DNA of 39,519 nucleotides from a virus (IMGVR_UViG_3300043436_001183:1-39519); one strand, 5' to 3'. Shown: positions 28,801 to 38,662, counted from the first letter of the stretch. The notes: a model not told the origin generated them from the sequence alone. A program made the numbers and translations.

Positions 28801-30527
28801 AGGCTTTCATTGCATCACATACCAAAGGCATTACATCGCCTAAGGCGTTGGAACGTGCAACAGAAAATGCTAAGTACAAACTTGCAGAGATCGCAGAAGA
28901 TCGAGCACGTCTACAAACTCTTGCTTATGTAGATAACCCTGCGGTTCAGACACAGTTAGCTTTTGGTATTCGTAACTTTGCACGCTTCTATCGTGCTACT
29001 GAGGACTTCTATCGTCGTATTTATCGCGTTGTACGCTACAACCCAGAGTCAATCGTTAAGGCAAGCCTTACTTACGAAGGTGTAACCCACTCAGGTTGGG
29101 TTCAGTATGATGATCAAGGCGAACCATACTTCCTTTACCCAGGAACACAGTACGTTTACAAGGCAGTGCAGACAGCAATGACAGCATTGGGTGTACCAGC
29201 AGAGTTTAAGGTACCTTTCCCTGTAGAGTTTGGTGCTAAGTTGAAGATGATTACCCCATCTTTGAACCCAGAGTCTGCAATACCTACACTTGCCGGTCCT
29301 TTATCTGGATTCTCTATCAAAGTTGCATCAAACCTAGTTGGTATATTCAACCCAGGTGCAGCAGATCGCATTACAACTACATTTTTAGGTAAGTATGCAG
29401 AAGATCAACCAATGGTTTCTGCCTTCTTGCCAGCACACGTCAATCGTATCTATTCTGCTATGAATAAAGATGAACGTGATGGTCAATACGCATCAGCAAT
29501 GCGTAAGGCTATGACCTATCTTGAAGCATCAGGCAATGGACTTGAACAGAAGTTTGAAACAGTCAACGGTGAGAAGGTTCCAGTACCTTTCAGCGCAGCT
29601 GAACTAGAGGCATACCGCTTAAAGTTAAAGAATACTACAATGAGTATCCTTGGTATGCGTGTGATCTATGGATTTACAGCACCTGCTACAGCGCAGGTAA
29701 TGCTCAAGTCTGATATGGCTGACTGGGTGCGCGACAATGGTGAAGCATCATTCAAGCAGACCTGGTATGGAATCTTGGATAAGTACGGTGACTACGATAA
29801 GGCTATGGCTGAATGGGTCAAGCGTTATCCAAATCAGATCCCATTTACTATTTCAGAATCAGACCGTTCAACTGTTGCATACTTCCGATATGCAGAAGAA
29901 TCCGGTGACTTTGTAGAGACTAATGAGAAGCTATTTAAGGACTACCCACAGGCCGCAGCATTCTTAATCCCTCACAAGGGTGGATACTCTTGGGATGCTT
30001 ACAAGACTATGACTGATATGGGTCTACGACGCAATAAGCGTGTAGATGATTTCTTACTTGAAACCCAGACAGCAGCAGATTTACAGGTCTACTACGAAAA
30101 GAAGGACGAATACGAAACAAACCTTGAGGCAGTAAGCACGGACTTCGAGCGTTCACAACTTCGTCAAGAGTTTCAAAACTGGGCTACAACCTTTAAGGCT
30201 GGTAGACCATTAGTTCAAGAAGAGCTTGCCCAAGGAGGCAAGAAGGCTATTGAACGTATGAAGGCTCTTAATGACCTTGAGAAAATGCTTGGTGAAAAGT
30301 CAGCATTCCAGGCATCACCTAAAGTTGCAAACAAACTTCGTGAAATGCTTAAACTGTACAACGATTACAAAACAACAAAAGATGAATTAGATACCTTTGG
30401 TGGTAGCCAATTCCTTGCAAATATGAACAAGGAAGAGACTATTCTTAAAATGCGTGAGCTTGCAACATACAATGAAAATACACAGAGTGCCTACAATGTG
30501 CTCTTTGGTAGATTGTTAGGAGACTAA
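25839..30527 (+). CDS. 1562-aa putative internal virion/ejection protein
   Basis: The largest gene of the window. The product is predominantly helical, with no signal peptide, and segments such as WLGSAWHYTGGAILSGIQEV and LAGPRYAIRNATEDLLVHLA that could insert in membranes. Size, helical content and position between portal and scaffold suit an inner-capsid protein injected with the DNA to extend a channel through the cell envelope, as in other short-tailed phages. No enzymatic motif (transglycosylase, polymerase or ADP-ribosyltransferase) stood out. A large polyvalent injected protein is an alternative. The three next genes probably belong to the same assembly. Confidence 0.55.
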   Translation: MADNLKAASAAAGLTPEEKKAMEGLQKTLSVHRELSNLPSNVAKQAYNSKTPEQQAALKRVAGEEDPATKPQRGWLGSAWHYTGGAILSGIQEVSDLTTRAYRAAVIPIVERGELGFAWTEANDKGDKVFNTGRIEKAKSKFGIDRVNVAMRVAAGEKLSDIASSGTESERNIAALAAQNKDDLFQDALDATQAAKFSPGRQIANLITPADVEGSGLFYRAVSGTFDAAFRILADPLLVAGKAKRLIDVSRYAVDVVVGGDKVAEVFARPQVQNFWNQYGADLASYKKAIEAGATKEAVAIKQRLTTLAPEFGDPVIKSFINSADDAVPITDALSAKAFFENSKQLEEMMKGQIGRKRVMIPRMDPLRQARVTTVTTANKIFNMDKIGPRFVDDLYFGGAATDDGIAKAIIDGKETIVTNVKAQANAKGAARFSMAQVQYRIDRFKAKFNLVPFFEDSLFDVTSADGAEKVYRYARLVLPKSDSKLIAQAFDNAEVGRKKEIFYGLQSTIADIRGLNVTKEGKVLADPLRLGPNKTFASTDPVTGYNPAALPDGEQVALILSDVSDYVTTLSVRDIDRATARSGLIQRTLGLAHSDWVEKMTTGWSFLTLAGPRYAIRNATEDLLVHLAIGESPFGLVKARALSTRLRTARQVEEGLSTFEKVGADPLGGVLRFVNKKESKRYGAEVKAAAGDIKKIREITARALNEGKMARFYESTGLGKFTKADRDVLAEQIRYGDLDNALMDVVEGGKNAFTGLDSYTRTINFTRKNKVRTAELSYNLEKGQTALGRGKGGYTQMAPLANEANQVSWIYRIGYYSNDKLGRIAVANLADDTVGETEAVRKIFNWLDDPKNSKLVSAFRMEERGISKEEHAKRIYDAAKQLFVKKDGKINQDLLSKVRTFDDELGEYRITGKLGLDDLPKSEADVPTYIVGPQLVPITDTGNYATTFMEWGWDWLGSANARFSREPMVLSEMIKIRKDFKSSGFEKAFIASHTKGITSPKALERATENAKYKLAEIAEDRARLQTLAYVDNPAVQTQLAFGIRNFARFYRATEDFYRRIYRVVRYNPESIVKASLTYEGVTHSGWVQYDDQGEPYFLYPGTQYVYKAVQTAMTALGVPAEFKVPFPVEFGAKLKMITPSLNPESAIPTLAGPLSGFSIKVASNLVGIFNPGAADRITTTFLGKYAEDQPMVSAFLPAHVNRIYSAMNKDERDGQYASAMRKAMTYLEASGNGLEQKFETVNGEKVPVPFSAAELEAYRLKLKNTTMSILGMRVIYGFTAPATAQVMLKSDMADWVRDNGEASFKQTWYGILDKYGDYDKAMAEWVKRYPNQIPFTISESDRSTVAYFRYAEESGDFVETNEKLFKDYPQAAAFLIPHKGGYSWDAYKTMTDMGLRRNKRVDDFLLETQTAADLQVYYEKKDEYETNLEAVSTDFERSQLRQEFQNWATTFKAGRPLVQEELAQGGKKAIERMKALNDLEKMLGEKSAFQASPKVANKLREMLKLYNDYKTTKDELDTFGGSQFLANMNKEETILKMRELATYNENTQSAYNVLFGRLLGD

Positions 30528-31133
30528 ATGGCAGACGAAAAAGAAACACAGAAAGAGACAAACTCAACTGTCACTCCTCTTACAGAATACAGTGGGTTCA
30601 AAAAAGCTGTTGCTAAAAATCCTGCCTTAATTACTGGATACTCTAAACTTCTTAAATCTGCTGGATACTACAAAGGTCCAATAACCGACAAGTACACTCC
30701 TGCTTTTCAAAAGGCTTTGGATAGAGCAGAAGAAGAGCGTTTATCTATATCTGCTATCCGTCCAGTAGGGCGTGATGAGTTCCTTAACGAGCAAATTTCT
30801 TTTGGCGGTGGTGCAGGTGGCCCATCAACAACCGCACAAACCTACATAACTAGCCCATCACAGACGGCTAAGTTGCTAGATACCGTAGCTCAGGACCTAC
30901 TAGGTCGCAAACTAACCAGAGAAGAAAAGAACAAATACACAAAACTTATTAATCAACAGCAGAAGAAGCAACCATCAATGACTACTTCTGGTCAGGGATT
31001 TTCAACTACTCGTGGTGGTGTTGATGAGCAGCAGTTTATTACAGAGCAGATCGGTGCTACGGCTGAGGCTAAGACCAACCGTGCCACAGATGCCTACGCA
31101 ATTATGATGCAGGAACTTGGAGGTCTACGCTAA
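30528..31133 (+). CDS. Putative internal virion protein, 201 aa
   Basis: Starts directly after the giant gene. Residues ~25-70 (FKKAVAKNPALITGYSKLLK, then AGYYKGPITDKYTPAFQKAL) resemble a peptidoglycan-binding-like helical repeat. The middle is Gly/Thr-rich and the rest helical, with DTVAQDLLGRKLTREEKNKY. It may help contact the cell wall during DNA ejection. The stop overlaps the next start. Confidence 0.5.
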   Translation: MADEKETQKETNSTVTPLTEYSGFKKAVAKNPALITGYSKLLKSAGYYKGPITDKYTPAFQKALDRAEEERLSISAIRPVGRDEFLNEQISFGGGAGGPSTTAQTYITSPSQTAKLLDTVAQDLLGRKLTREEKNKYTKLINQQQKKQPSMTTSGQGFSTTRGGVDEQQFITEQIGATAEAKTNRATDAYAIMMQELGGLR

Positions 31134-32812
31134 TGGCTGAGCGTCCAAAAAATACTAGACTCGAAAATGTAATTAACTATGGTGTAGATAAGCGTATGCC
31201 TCTTGGTTTTGTTGACCAAGTAATTGATAACGAAACTGGAATGATTGTTGGGTTTGTTAAAGATGGACAATTCTACAATCTTGGCGAAAAAGTAAAAGAA
31301 AAGCCAAAGACCAAGGATAAAAGCCCTGGTGAACCAAGAGATATAATTGACTTAATTAACTTAACAGAGACTATGCTTTCTGCAAAAGAAAGCGGAATCC
31401 TTAGATACGAACCAGGAACTGAGGAATATAAAGACGCTGCTGAAGATATTAAAAAAGACAAAGATCGTCTTAAAGAATTAAAGACACGTCTTGAAACAGC
31501 AAAAGGCGCTAAAACTGTTAAAAAAGAACAGGACATCTACAAGGAAGAAAAGGGCGCTTACGAGGCAAAAGTAAAAGCTGCTCAAAAGAAACTTCAAGTT
31601 GCTAAAGACACGGGCGGGGATGTTAACACCGCACAGGCAGAGCTAGATGAGATAGTTAAAGTTAAACCTATTGCTCCTTCTATAACTACAGAAGATGTAG
31701 GAATGGCTGGTCAGCCATCAGGGTACCGTAATGTTGGTACTCAAAAGGTTGGCGTTACCCCAACAACCCCTGCTCCTGGCACACCAACTAAAGACGGTAC
31801 GCCATCCAAAGGTGGAGCAGGTGGTGCAGGTGGTAAGGGTGGCAAAGGAAAAGAAGTTCCTGTTCTTACAGATGCAGAGCAACGTGCTCAAGCCCTTGAA
31901 ACAGCAGGTGAGAATTTTGATCTACCTGAAACGATCTTTAATAACGTACCTAGCCTAAAGCAAATTCTTAACCGCTATGTAAAAGAAGATTGGACTCCGG
32001 AAAAACTTCGTAAAGCAATTCGTGACGATGTTTGGTTCCGAAAGAACTCTGCTGAAATCAAGGCTCGTTATGTCCAACTCTACAACTACCGTGACCTAGT
32101 AGCAACAGGTCAGGCAGATGGATCTACTGATTACGAAAAGCAAATCTCAACTCTTGAGCGTCAGATCGCTGATAAGGCTCGTCAAATGGGTTCTGGTATT
32201 GCATCAGATCCAGCAGCACTTCGCAAAGCTGCTGAGAATATGTACATCACAAACGTAGGTGTTGACGATGCAATGACAACAGACTTTATTGCTGCCGCTA
32301 TTCGACCAATCGGAGCTACTATTGGTGGGAAAGCAACAGAAGGATACTCAGGTCAGGCTCTCAAGGACTACCAAGCGATTCAAAGTATTGCTCGCGCAAA
32401 TGGATTTAGCGTTAAAGATATTGTTCCTGGTGGACAATCAGAACAACAGGTACTGCAAGGTATTGCCACAGGCAAGATTGATCCTAACCGCCTAGCACAA
32501 GATGCACGTAAATTGGCAGCACAAGGTCAGCCACAATACGTTCGTGACCTACTAGGTCAAGGCTATAACTTGGATCAGGTTTATGCTCCATACCGTCAAA
32601 CAATGGCTAATCTTTTAGAAATCAACGCAGATCAAATTGATATCAATGATCCAACTTTACGTACTGCAATTACAGATAAGGGCGATATGAACGTCTATGA
32701 CTTCAAGCGTACGTTAAAAGCAGACAAGCGTTGGCAGTACACAGAAAATGCTAAGCAGGAAGTTTCAGATGCAGCTCTTAAAGTACTTCGTGACTTCGGA
32801 TTCCAGGGGTAA
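31133..32812 (+). CDS. Putative internal virion protein, 559 aa
   Basis: The N-terminal ~190 residues are Lys/Glu-rich and probably coiled coil (EYKDAAEDIKKDKDRLKELK). A glycine-rich hinge follows at ~230-245. The C-terminal ~310 residues are a helical domain ending VYDFKRTLKADKRWQYTENA and VLRDFGFQG, an ending I recall from aquatic phage virion proteins. The motif SLKQILNRYVKEDWTPEKLR has a loose counterpart in the next protein. Likely an ejection-complex component; no catalytic motif. Confidence 0.5.
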   Translation: MAERPKNTRLENVINYGVDKRMPLGFVDQVIDNETGMIVGFVKDGQFYNLGEKVKEKPKTKDKSPGEPRDIIDLINLTETMLSAKESGILRYEPGTEEYKDAAEDIKKDKDRLKELKTRLETAKGAKTVKKEQDIYKEEKGAYEAKVKAAQKKLQVAKDTGGDVNTAQAELDEIVKVKPIAPSITTEDVGMAGQPSGYRNVGTQKVGVTPTTPAPGTPTKDGTPSKGGAGGAGGKGGKGKEVPVLTDAEQRAQALETAGENFDLPETIFNNVPSLKQILNRYVKEDWTPEKLRKAIRDDVWFRKNSAEIKARYVQLYNYRDLVATGQADGSTDYEKQISTLERQIADKARQMGSGIASDPAALRKAAENMYITNVGVDDAMTTDFIAAAIRPIGATIGGKATEGYSGQALKDYQAIQSIARANGFSVKDIVPGGQSEQQVLQGIATGKIDPNRLAQDARKLAAQGQPQYVRDLLGQGYNLDQVYAPYRQTMANLLEINADQIDINDPTLRTAITDKGDMNVYDFKRTLKADKRWQYTENAKQEVSDAALKVLRDFGFQG

Positions 32813-32814
32813 TA

Positions 32815-34068
32815 ATGGCTATTAGAACAGATCGTCCAACAAATGACTATCTAGGAATAGATATACTTACTGATCCACAAGAAGCGGTTACACCTAAAAG
32901 TCGTGCAGCCGATGACTATCTAGGGCTAGGAGCACTTGGTGGCCAAACAAATGCACCTGCTTCTCAAGCTCGCCAAGCAACCGATTACTTAGGATTAGGA
33001 GCACTTGGCGGTACTGGAACTGGAATAACTGTCAATCCTGTTACTGCTAGTGCTGGTGGTAATACCGATGGTGGAACAGATGGCGTTGTTAAATACACAG
33101 CCACAGACGGAACTGTCTTTACAGATCAGGCAGCCTATGCTACCTATCAAGCATCACTTAACAGTACAGCTGCAAGCAGACTTGCAGGACAACAACAAGC
33201 ATCACTTGCTGCACAAGCAGCACAGGCTCAGCGTCAATCAGCCTATGATCTATTATTTCAACAGTTCAAGCAATATGGTCTTAGTGACTTAGTTGAACCA
33301 CTCAAGAATCTTATTACATCAGGTGCTTCACCTTCTGAGTTTACAATCAGATTGCGTGAGTCAGAGCCATATAAGAAGCGTTTTGCTGCTAACGCACAGC
33401 GTATTGCTAAAGGTCTTAGAGCACTTGATGAAGCAACATACCTTGGTATGGAAGATCAATATCAACAAGTAATGCGCCAGTATGGGTTGCCTGCATCATA
33501 TTACACTAAGGATGCCACTGGAAAGCAACCTGGTTTTGAGCAGCTTCTTGCCAATGATGTCAGTAACGTAGAGTTAGCTGATCGTTTAATGGTGGGTCAA
33601 GAGCGTGTGCTTAATGCCAATCCAGAGATCCTTAACACGCTCAAGAGATTCTATGGAGATAGCATTACTAATGGCGACATTTTGGCCTATGTGCTTGATC
33701 CTAATAAGGCTATTAAGGATATTCAACGCAAGGTAACAGCAGCTGAGATTGGTGCAGCACAAACGGGTGCTGGTCTACAAGCCACACTAGCCGGTGCTGA
33801 AAGACTTGCCGCTGATAATGTTACAGCAGCGCAATATCAAAAAGCAGCGCCTACTATTGCTGAAGCATCAATTCGCGGTGGACAACTTGCTTCAATCTAT
33901 GGAGAAGATCCATACACCCAGCAGACAGCAGAACAAGCTGTGCTTAATACACCTGGATCAGCAGAAGCAATTAGACAAACCAAAAAACTTACAGCACTTG
34001 AAACTGCTGCATTCGCTGGAAAATCTGGTCGTGGCGCGATAGACCGCGAACGAGCCGGAGGAATATAA
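32815..34068 (+). CDS. Putative internal virion protein with N-terminal DYLG repeats, 417 aa
   Basis: The first ~65 residues contain three copies of a short motif: NDYLGIDIL, DDYLGLGALGG and TDYLGLGALGG, probably a docking peptide array. An Ala/Gln-rich linker (~105-140) precedes a helical domain with PSEFTIRLRESEPYKKRFAA, resembling part of the preceding protein. The C-terminus is Ala-rich and ends in a basic GRGAIDRERAGGI. Position and composition suit a capsid-internal protein. A 119-bp spacer with a hairpin follows. Confidence 0.5.
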   Translation: MAIRTDRPTNDYLGIDILTDPQEAVTPKSRAADDYLGLGALGGQTNAPASQARQATDYLGLGALGGTGTGITVNPVTASAGGNTDGGTDGVVKYTATDGTVFTDQAAYATYQASLNSTAASRLAGQQQASLAAQAAQAQRQSAYDLLFQQFKQYGLSDLVEPLKNLITSGASPSEFTIRLRESEPYKKRFAANAQRIAKGLRALDEATYLGMEDQYQQVMRQYGLPASYYTKDATGKQPGFEQLLANDVSNVELADRLMVGQERVLNANPEILNTLKRFYGDSITNGDILAYVLDPNKAIKDIQRKVTAAEIGAAQTGAGLQATLAGAERLAADNVTAAQYQKAAPTIAEASIRGGQLASIYGEDPYTQQTAEQAVLNTPGSAEAIRQTKKLTALETAAFAGKSGRGAIDRERAGGI

Positions 34069-34074
34069 AGCCTG

Positions 34075-34098
34075 CCACTAGAACGACTGGTCTAGTGG
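34075..34098. other. Hairpin between ejection-protein and scaffold genes
   Basis: CCACTAGA pairs perfectly with TCTAGTGG across an eight-base loop, seven bases after the ejection-protein stop and inside the only sizeable spacer (119 bp) of the head operon. No T tract follows. It may be a processing or attenuation point that lets scaffold and capsid reach higher levels. Confidence 0.45.
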
Positions 34099-34187
34099 AG
34101 CGATAACAAAACCAGTAGTGGGAGCCATACCTGTACCCCAACAGAATATGAGGCCCACGTCAATCAACTAATGATAGGGAGTGGACT

Positions 34188-34658
34188 ATGTCCAATTACG
34201 AGTACGAGGATGACGACGACGATTTCACAAATGATTCGTCGAATGACCTTGTAAAACAACTACGCAAGGCTGCTAAGCAAAAGGATAAAGAACTTCAGGA
34301 ACTACGTTCCCAGTTTGAAACTTTGAATAAAGGCCAACGCGAACGAGCAATCAAGGACGCCCTCGCAGCTCGCGGGGTAAATCAGAAGATAGCTTCTTTT
34401 ATCCCTCAGGATATAGACCCTTCAGAGGAGTCTGTGTCTAAATGGCTCACAGAATATGCCGATGTTTTCGGCATTGATATTGAGCAAAACCAGGCAACAG
34501 CAAATGTAGATCCAGCCGATGCAGCGGCATACAAGAGACTAAGTGCAGCGTCTAACGCAGGTATATCACCTGAACGTGGACAAGACATTATGAGTCGCTT
34601 GATGAATGCCAACTCAAAGGAAGAACTGGACGCCATCATTGCTGAATCTGGAATGTAG
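34188..34658 (+). CDS. Scaffolding protein
   Basis: A 156-aa protein immediately before the major capsid gene. The N-terminus is highly acidic (SNYEYEDDDDDFTNDSSNDL), followed by a coiled coil at ~24-55 (KQLRKAAKQKDKELQELRSQ) and a helical C-terminal part ending MNANSKEELDAIIAESGM. An acidic start, central coiled coil and position upstream of the capsid protein are typical of phage scaffolds, which guide procapsid assembly and are then lost. AGGGAG precedes the ATG. Confidence 0.75.
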   Translation: MSNYEYEDDDDDFTNDSSNDLVKQLRKAAKQKDKELQELRSQFETLNKGQRERAIKDALAARGVNQKIASFIPQDIDPSEESVSKWLTEYADVFGIDIEQNQATANVDPADAAAYKRLSAASNAGISPERGQDIMSRLMNANSKEELDAIIAESGM

Positions 34659-34685
34659 TTTACCCACTAACGAAAGGCAAAAATA

Positions 34686-35627
34686 ATGGCACTACCAGGC
34701 GGTACAATCACTGGTGCTGCTGACATTACTGCACTCGTACAGACAGCATACGATCAATATGTTCGTATGGCTCTTCGTAGCATCCCTGTTATGCGCGGTC
34801 TTGCAGATGTTAAGCCAGTACAGCAAGCAATGCCAGGATCATCAGTAGTATTCTCAATCTACTCTGACCTAAATGCACAAACATCAACTCTTACAGAAGA
34901 GTCAGATGTTTCTTCAATCGCTCTCGGCAACCCTAACCAGGTTACTGTTACTCTTAACGAGTACGGTTCAGCCGTAACAACAACAAAGAAGTTGAACCTT
35001 ACTTCGTTCAACGATGTTGACTCAGCTCTTGCTGATATCATCGCTTACAACGCAGCAGATTCGATTGACTCTGTAGTTGCAACAACCCTCACAGGTGGCT
35101 CAAACGTCATCTACGCAGGAACTTCAACAGCATCAACAACAAACGGAGTTACAGCAACAGACATTATGACAGTTGCTGCTATCCGTGAGGCTGTCACACA
35201 GCTTCGCACAAACAAGGCTGTGCCACGTATCAATGATTTGTACGCAGCATACCTACACCCACGTCAGGCAGCTGACCTCCGTGCTGAATCAGGCACCGGC
35301 GGATTCCAGGCTTTGACACAGTACGTAGATCGCACACCATTCGTGGCTGGTGCAGTCGGCGTAATCGAAGGTGCATTCGTGGTAGAAACACCACGTATCC
35401 CATTCGCTGCAAATACACAATCACCAGCAGTTAACGTCTATAAGGCTATTATCGCTGGTCGTGAAGCACTTGCAGAAGCGCAGGGACAAGATATCTCTAC
35501 CATCATCGGACCAGAGATTGATACGCTCCGTCGTTTCCGTACCATCGGTTGGTACTATATGGGTGGCTTTGCTCGCCTCCGTGAAGCAGCTCTTTACCGT
35601 ATTGAGTCAGCAGCTTCAATTAACTAA
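34686..35627 (+). CDS. Major capsid protein, N4-gp56 family type
   Basis: A 313-aa shell subunit with an HK97-like fold expected. Family-like segments are AAYLHPRQAADLRAESG, followed by FQALTQYVDRTPFVAGAVGV and IEGAFVVETPRIP, and the C-terminal TIGWYYMGGFARLREAALYR. Codons are strongly biased to a small set (ACA, GCA, GTT, CGT), as in highly expressed phage genes. AAAGG lies upstream of the ATG. It follows the scaffold gene and is followed by a hairpin, which suits separate high-level expression. Confidence 0.82.
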   Translation: MALPGGTITGAADITALVQTAYDQYVRMALRSIPVMRGLADVKPVQQAMPGSSVVFSIYSDLNAQTSTLTEESDVSSIALGNPNQVTVTLNEYGSAVTTTKKLNLTSFNDVDSALADIIAYNAADSIDSVVATTLTGGSNVIYAGTSTASTTNGVTATDIMTVAAIREAVTQLRTNKAVPRINDLYAAYLHPRQAADLRAESGTGGFQALTQYVDRTPFVAGAVGVIEGAFVVETPRIPFAANTQSPAVNVYKAIIAGREALAEAQGQDISTIIGPEIDTLRRFRTIGWYYMGGFARLREAALYRIESAASIN

Positions 35628-35638
35628 TTGAGCACGGT

Positions 35639-35662
35639 GGGGGCAGGGTCAAACCTGCCTCC
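35639..35662 (+). terminator. Hairpin after the major capsid gene, probable attenuator
   Basis: A 9-bp stem (35639-35647 with 35654-35662, one wobble) and a six-base loop lie 12 bases after the capsid stop. It lacks a T tract. Such stem-loops after capsid genes often stabilise the message or reduce read-through to the next genes. Confidence 0.5.
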
Positions 35663-35680
35663 ATCACTTAAAGGAGAAAT

Positions 35681-36001
35681 ATGCCATACACGCTAGTAAC
35701 ACCTTGGAACAACGAGACGTGGGTAGATAACAACACAGAACCATATGCTCGTCTAGCAGGACGTCGTATGGTAGGTGGAACCTATGATGGCACTATCCCA
35801 GTATCGCTAACAGATATCCCACGTGGAATAACACTGTTAATTAACGGCACAACTGTGACAGAAAATAGAACACCTAGCCAAGATGACTTGGCTGATGCTG
35901 ACACCTACTATCTTGGTGGTCACGCATACACTCTTACAGATGAAGAAGCAGACATTCTTATTGACGCTGGTTACAGCGATTACTTAACGGAAATAGCATA
36001 A
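35681..36001 (+). CDS. Head/decoration-region protein, 106 aa
   Basis: Begins MPYTLVTPWNNETWVDNNTE with beta-rich middle sections (GTIPVSLTDIPRGITLLING) and an acidic helical end (TLTDEEADILIDAGYSDYL). AAAGGAG precedes the ATG. Position just after the capsid protein suggests a head decoration or connector protein. Its last base is the first base of the next start (TAATG). Confidence 0.5.
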   Translation: MPYTLVTPWNNETWVDNNTEPYARLAGRRMVGGTYDGTIPVSLTDIPRGITLLINGTTVTENRTPSQDDLADADTYYLGGHAYTLTDEEADILIDAGYSDYLTEIA

Positions 36002-36270
36002 TGGCTAAACATTGGGAAGATCATCCAGTTGAGGTAGAAGGTTGCTTTGGTTGCAAGGTTACAGGCTTGCAGATGAGCGCAGGAGCTGCAAGTAGTCGCG
36101 GTATCCCGACTGCTAAGGCCCACGATAAAGAGTTGGGTGCGTACTACGACGCAGTTCGACAAGGAATAGAACCTCGTTCTACCAGACAACCTGATATTGA
36201 CGCAGCAGTCAAACTCAGCAATGAAGCTGGTAAGGCTTTCGACGGAACCAAACTACAATACAAGGAGTAA
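36001..36270 (+). CDS. Small virion-block protein with a GCFGCKVTG motif
   Basis: An 89-aa protein starting MAKHWEDHPVEVEGCFGCKV, a CxxC motif with nearby His residues, followed by polar helices. Similar short openings (HW-x-D-x-P, then a CxxC) occur in aquatic phage head-region proteins. Function unknown; possibly a capsid accessory. AAGGAG at its end serves the next gene. Confidence 0.55.
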   Translation: MAKHWEDHPVEVEGCFGCKVTGLQMSAGAASSRGIPTAKAHDKELGAYYDAVRQGIEPRSTRQPDIDAAVKLSNEAGKAFDGTKLQYKE

Positions 36271-36272
36271 CA

Positions 36273-36419
36273 ATGGATAAAGATATGAAGGGTGAAGTTG
36301 AACTCGTCAAGAACGTTGAAGAAGTTTCAGCATACCCATCAGCAGATAAGCAGTTTGCTTCAAACCGTAAGTATATGACTTACGAGTCAATCTCAACTGG
36401 AGTCGGAGGAAAGAAATAA
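36273..36419 (+). CDS. 48-aa hypothetical protein
   Basis: MDKDMKGEVELVKNVEEVSA then FASNRKYMTYESIST and a glycine/lysine end. AAGGAG lies just upstream of the ATG and the stop overlaps the next ATG (TAATG). No family recognised; probably a minor structural component. Confidence 0.5.
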   Translation: MDKDMKGEVELVKNVEEVSAYPSADKQFASNRKYMTYESISTGVGGKK

Positions 36420-36550
36420 TGCCAAACGTAAACGGAAAAGAATTCCCATACACAGCAAAAGGTATGGCTATGGCAAAGATGGAAGCCAAGAAAAAAGGCA
36501 AGAAGATGGTAGCCAAGCCTGCTAAGAAGAAAATGGGCAAGAAGAAGTAA
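36419..36550 (+). CDS. 43-aa lysine-rich protein
   Basis: MPNVNGKEFPYTAKGMAMAK continues into a run of Lys/Met/Gly. It begins with the same kind of G-x-x-FPYTAKG opening as small aquatic phage proteins. The strong positive charge suggests binding to packaged DNA or to acidic capsid surfaces. It follows directly from the previous gene. Confidence 0.5.
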   Translation: MPNVNGKEFPYTAKGMAMAKMEAKKKGKKMVAKPAKKKMGKKK

Positions 36551-36814
36551 ATGCCCAAGAAAGACCCACGCCTAGAGCGAGCAGGAGTTGCAGGCTTTAA
36601 TAAGCCTAAGCGCACACCAAGTCATCCGACTAAGTCCCACGTGGTAGTTGCTAAAGAAGGCGATAAGGTCAAGACCATTCGCTTTGGACAGCAAGGCGTA
36701 TCAGGGGATAAGAAGCCAACAGCAAGACAAGCATCATTTAAGGCTCGTCACGCTAAGAACATCGCTAAAGGAAAGATGTCTGCTGCATTCTGGGCAGACA
36801 AGGTGAAGTGGTGA
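36551..36814 (+). CDS. Conserved basic phage protein, 87 aa
   Basis: A Lys/Arg-rich protein beginning MPKKDPRLERAGVAGFNKPK, then PTKSHVVVAKEGDKVKTIRF and ASFKARHAKNIAKGKMSAAF. I recognise this arrangement from many aquatic phages as a conserved protein without an assigned function. Its place after the capsid genes suggests a virion or packaging role. It ends in a GTGA overlap with the next gene. Confidence 0.65.
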   Translation: MPKKDPRLERAGVAGFNKPKRTPSHPTKSHVVVAKEGDKVKTIRFGQQGVSGDKKPTARQASFKARHAKNIAKGKMSAAFWADKVKW

Positions 36815-36969
36815 AGAAGAAAGCATTTTGGGATAAACCCAATCCAAAGAAGAAATCAACTGCGTTGACACCAAAGCAGAAGGCTTCTGCTAAAGCAAAA
36901 GCCAAAGCAGCAGGTCGTCCATATCCAAACTTAGTAGATAACGCAGCAGCAGCCAAAAAGAAGAAGTGA
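36811..36969 (+). CDS. 52-aa lysine/alanine-rich protein
   Basis: A GTG start overlapping the preceding stop. The product reads KKKAFWDKPNPKKKSTALTP, then AKAAGRPYPNLVDNAAAAKK. The GRPYPNLVDN motif recurs in small aquatic phage proteins near head genes. Very basic, so probably DNA-facing in the virion; unproven. Confidence 0.6.
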   Translation: MKKKAFWDKPNPKKKSTALTPKQKASAKAKAKAAGRPYPNLVDNAAAAKKKK

Positions 36970-36978
36970 GGTAGATAG

Positions 36979-37274
36979 GTGCCAACAGGAAATCCAGGGT
37001 CAACCCTAGTAGCAGAACTTAATCGTCTTGCCAATGGTGGCACCTACCCACCTATTTCACAGTATGTAGATGCAGCACTTGCTGCTCGTCGCTGGGCAGC
37101 AGCACGTGGTATCACAAGTGACCACAAAGATACAGTAGGAGTTCTTAATGATATTGCGGGTATTTCGGGCAGTGCGAACACCCATCTTGATTACGCTGGC
37201 GTATGCAATCGTATCGCTGGTACTACTGGTCTTACTGCAAATGCAGCACTCCAAAGTATTGATGAAGGTGCCTG

Positions 37275-37275
<1 letters not shown>
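36979..37275 (+). CDS. Hypothetical 98-aa protein of the head-tail block
   Basis: A GTG-started protein (PTGNPGSTLVAELNRLANGG, then YVDAALAARRWAAARG and a C-terminal helix LTANAALQSIDEGA). Mostly helical with repeated Gly turns. AGGTAG lies upstream. It overlaps the next start by one base (TGATG). Position suggests a connector or tail-assembly protein; no family recognised. Confidence 0.5.
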
Positions 37276-38662
<1,387 letters not shown>

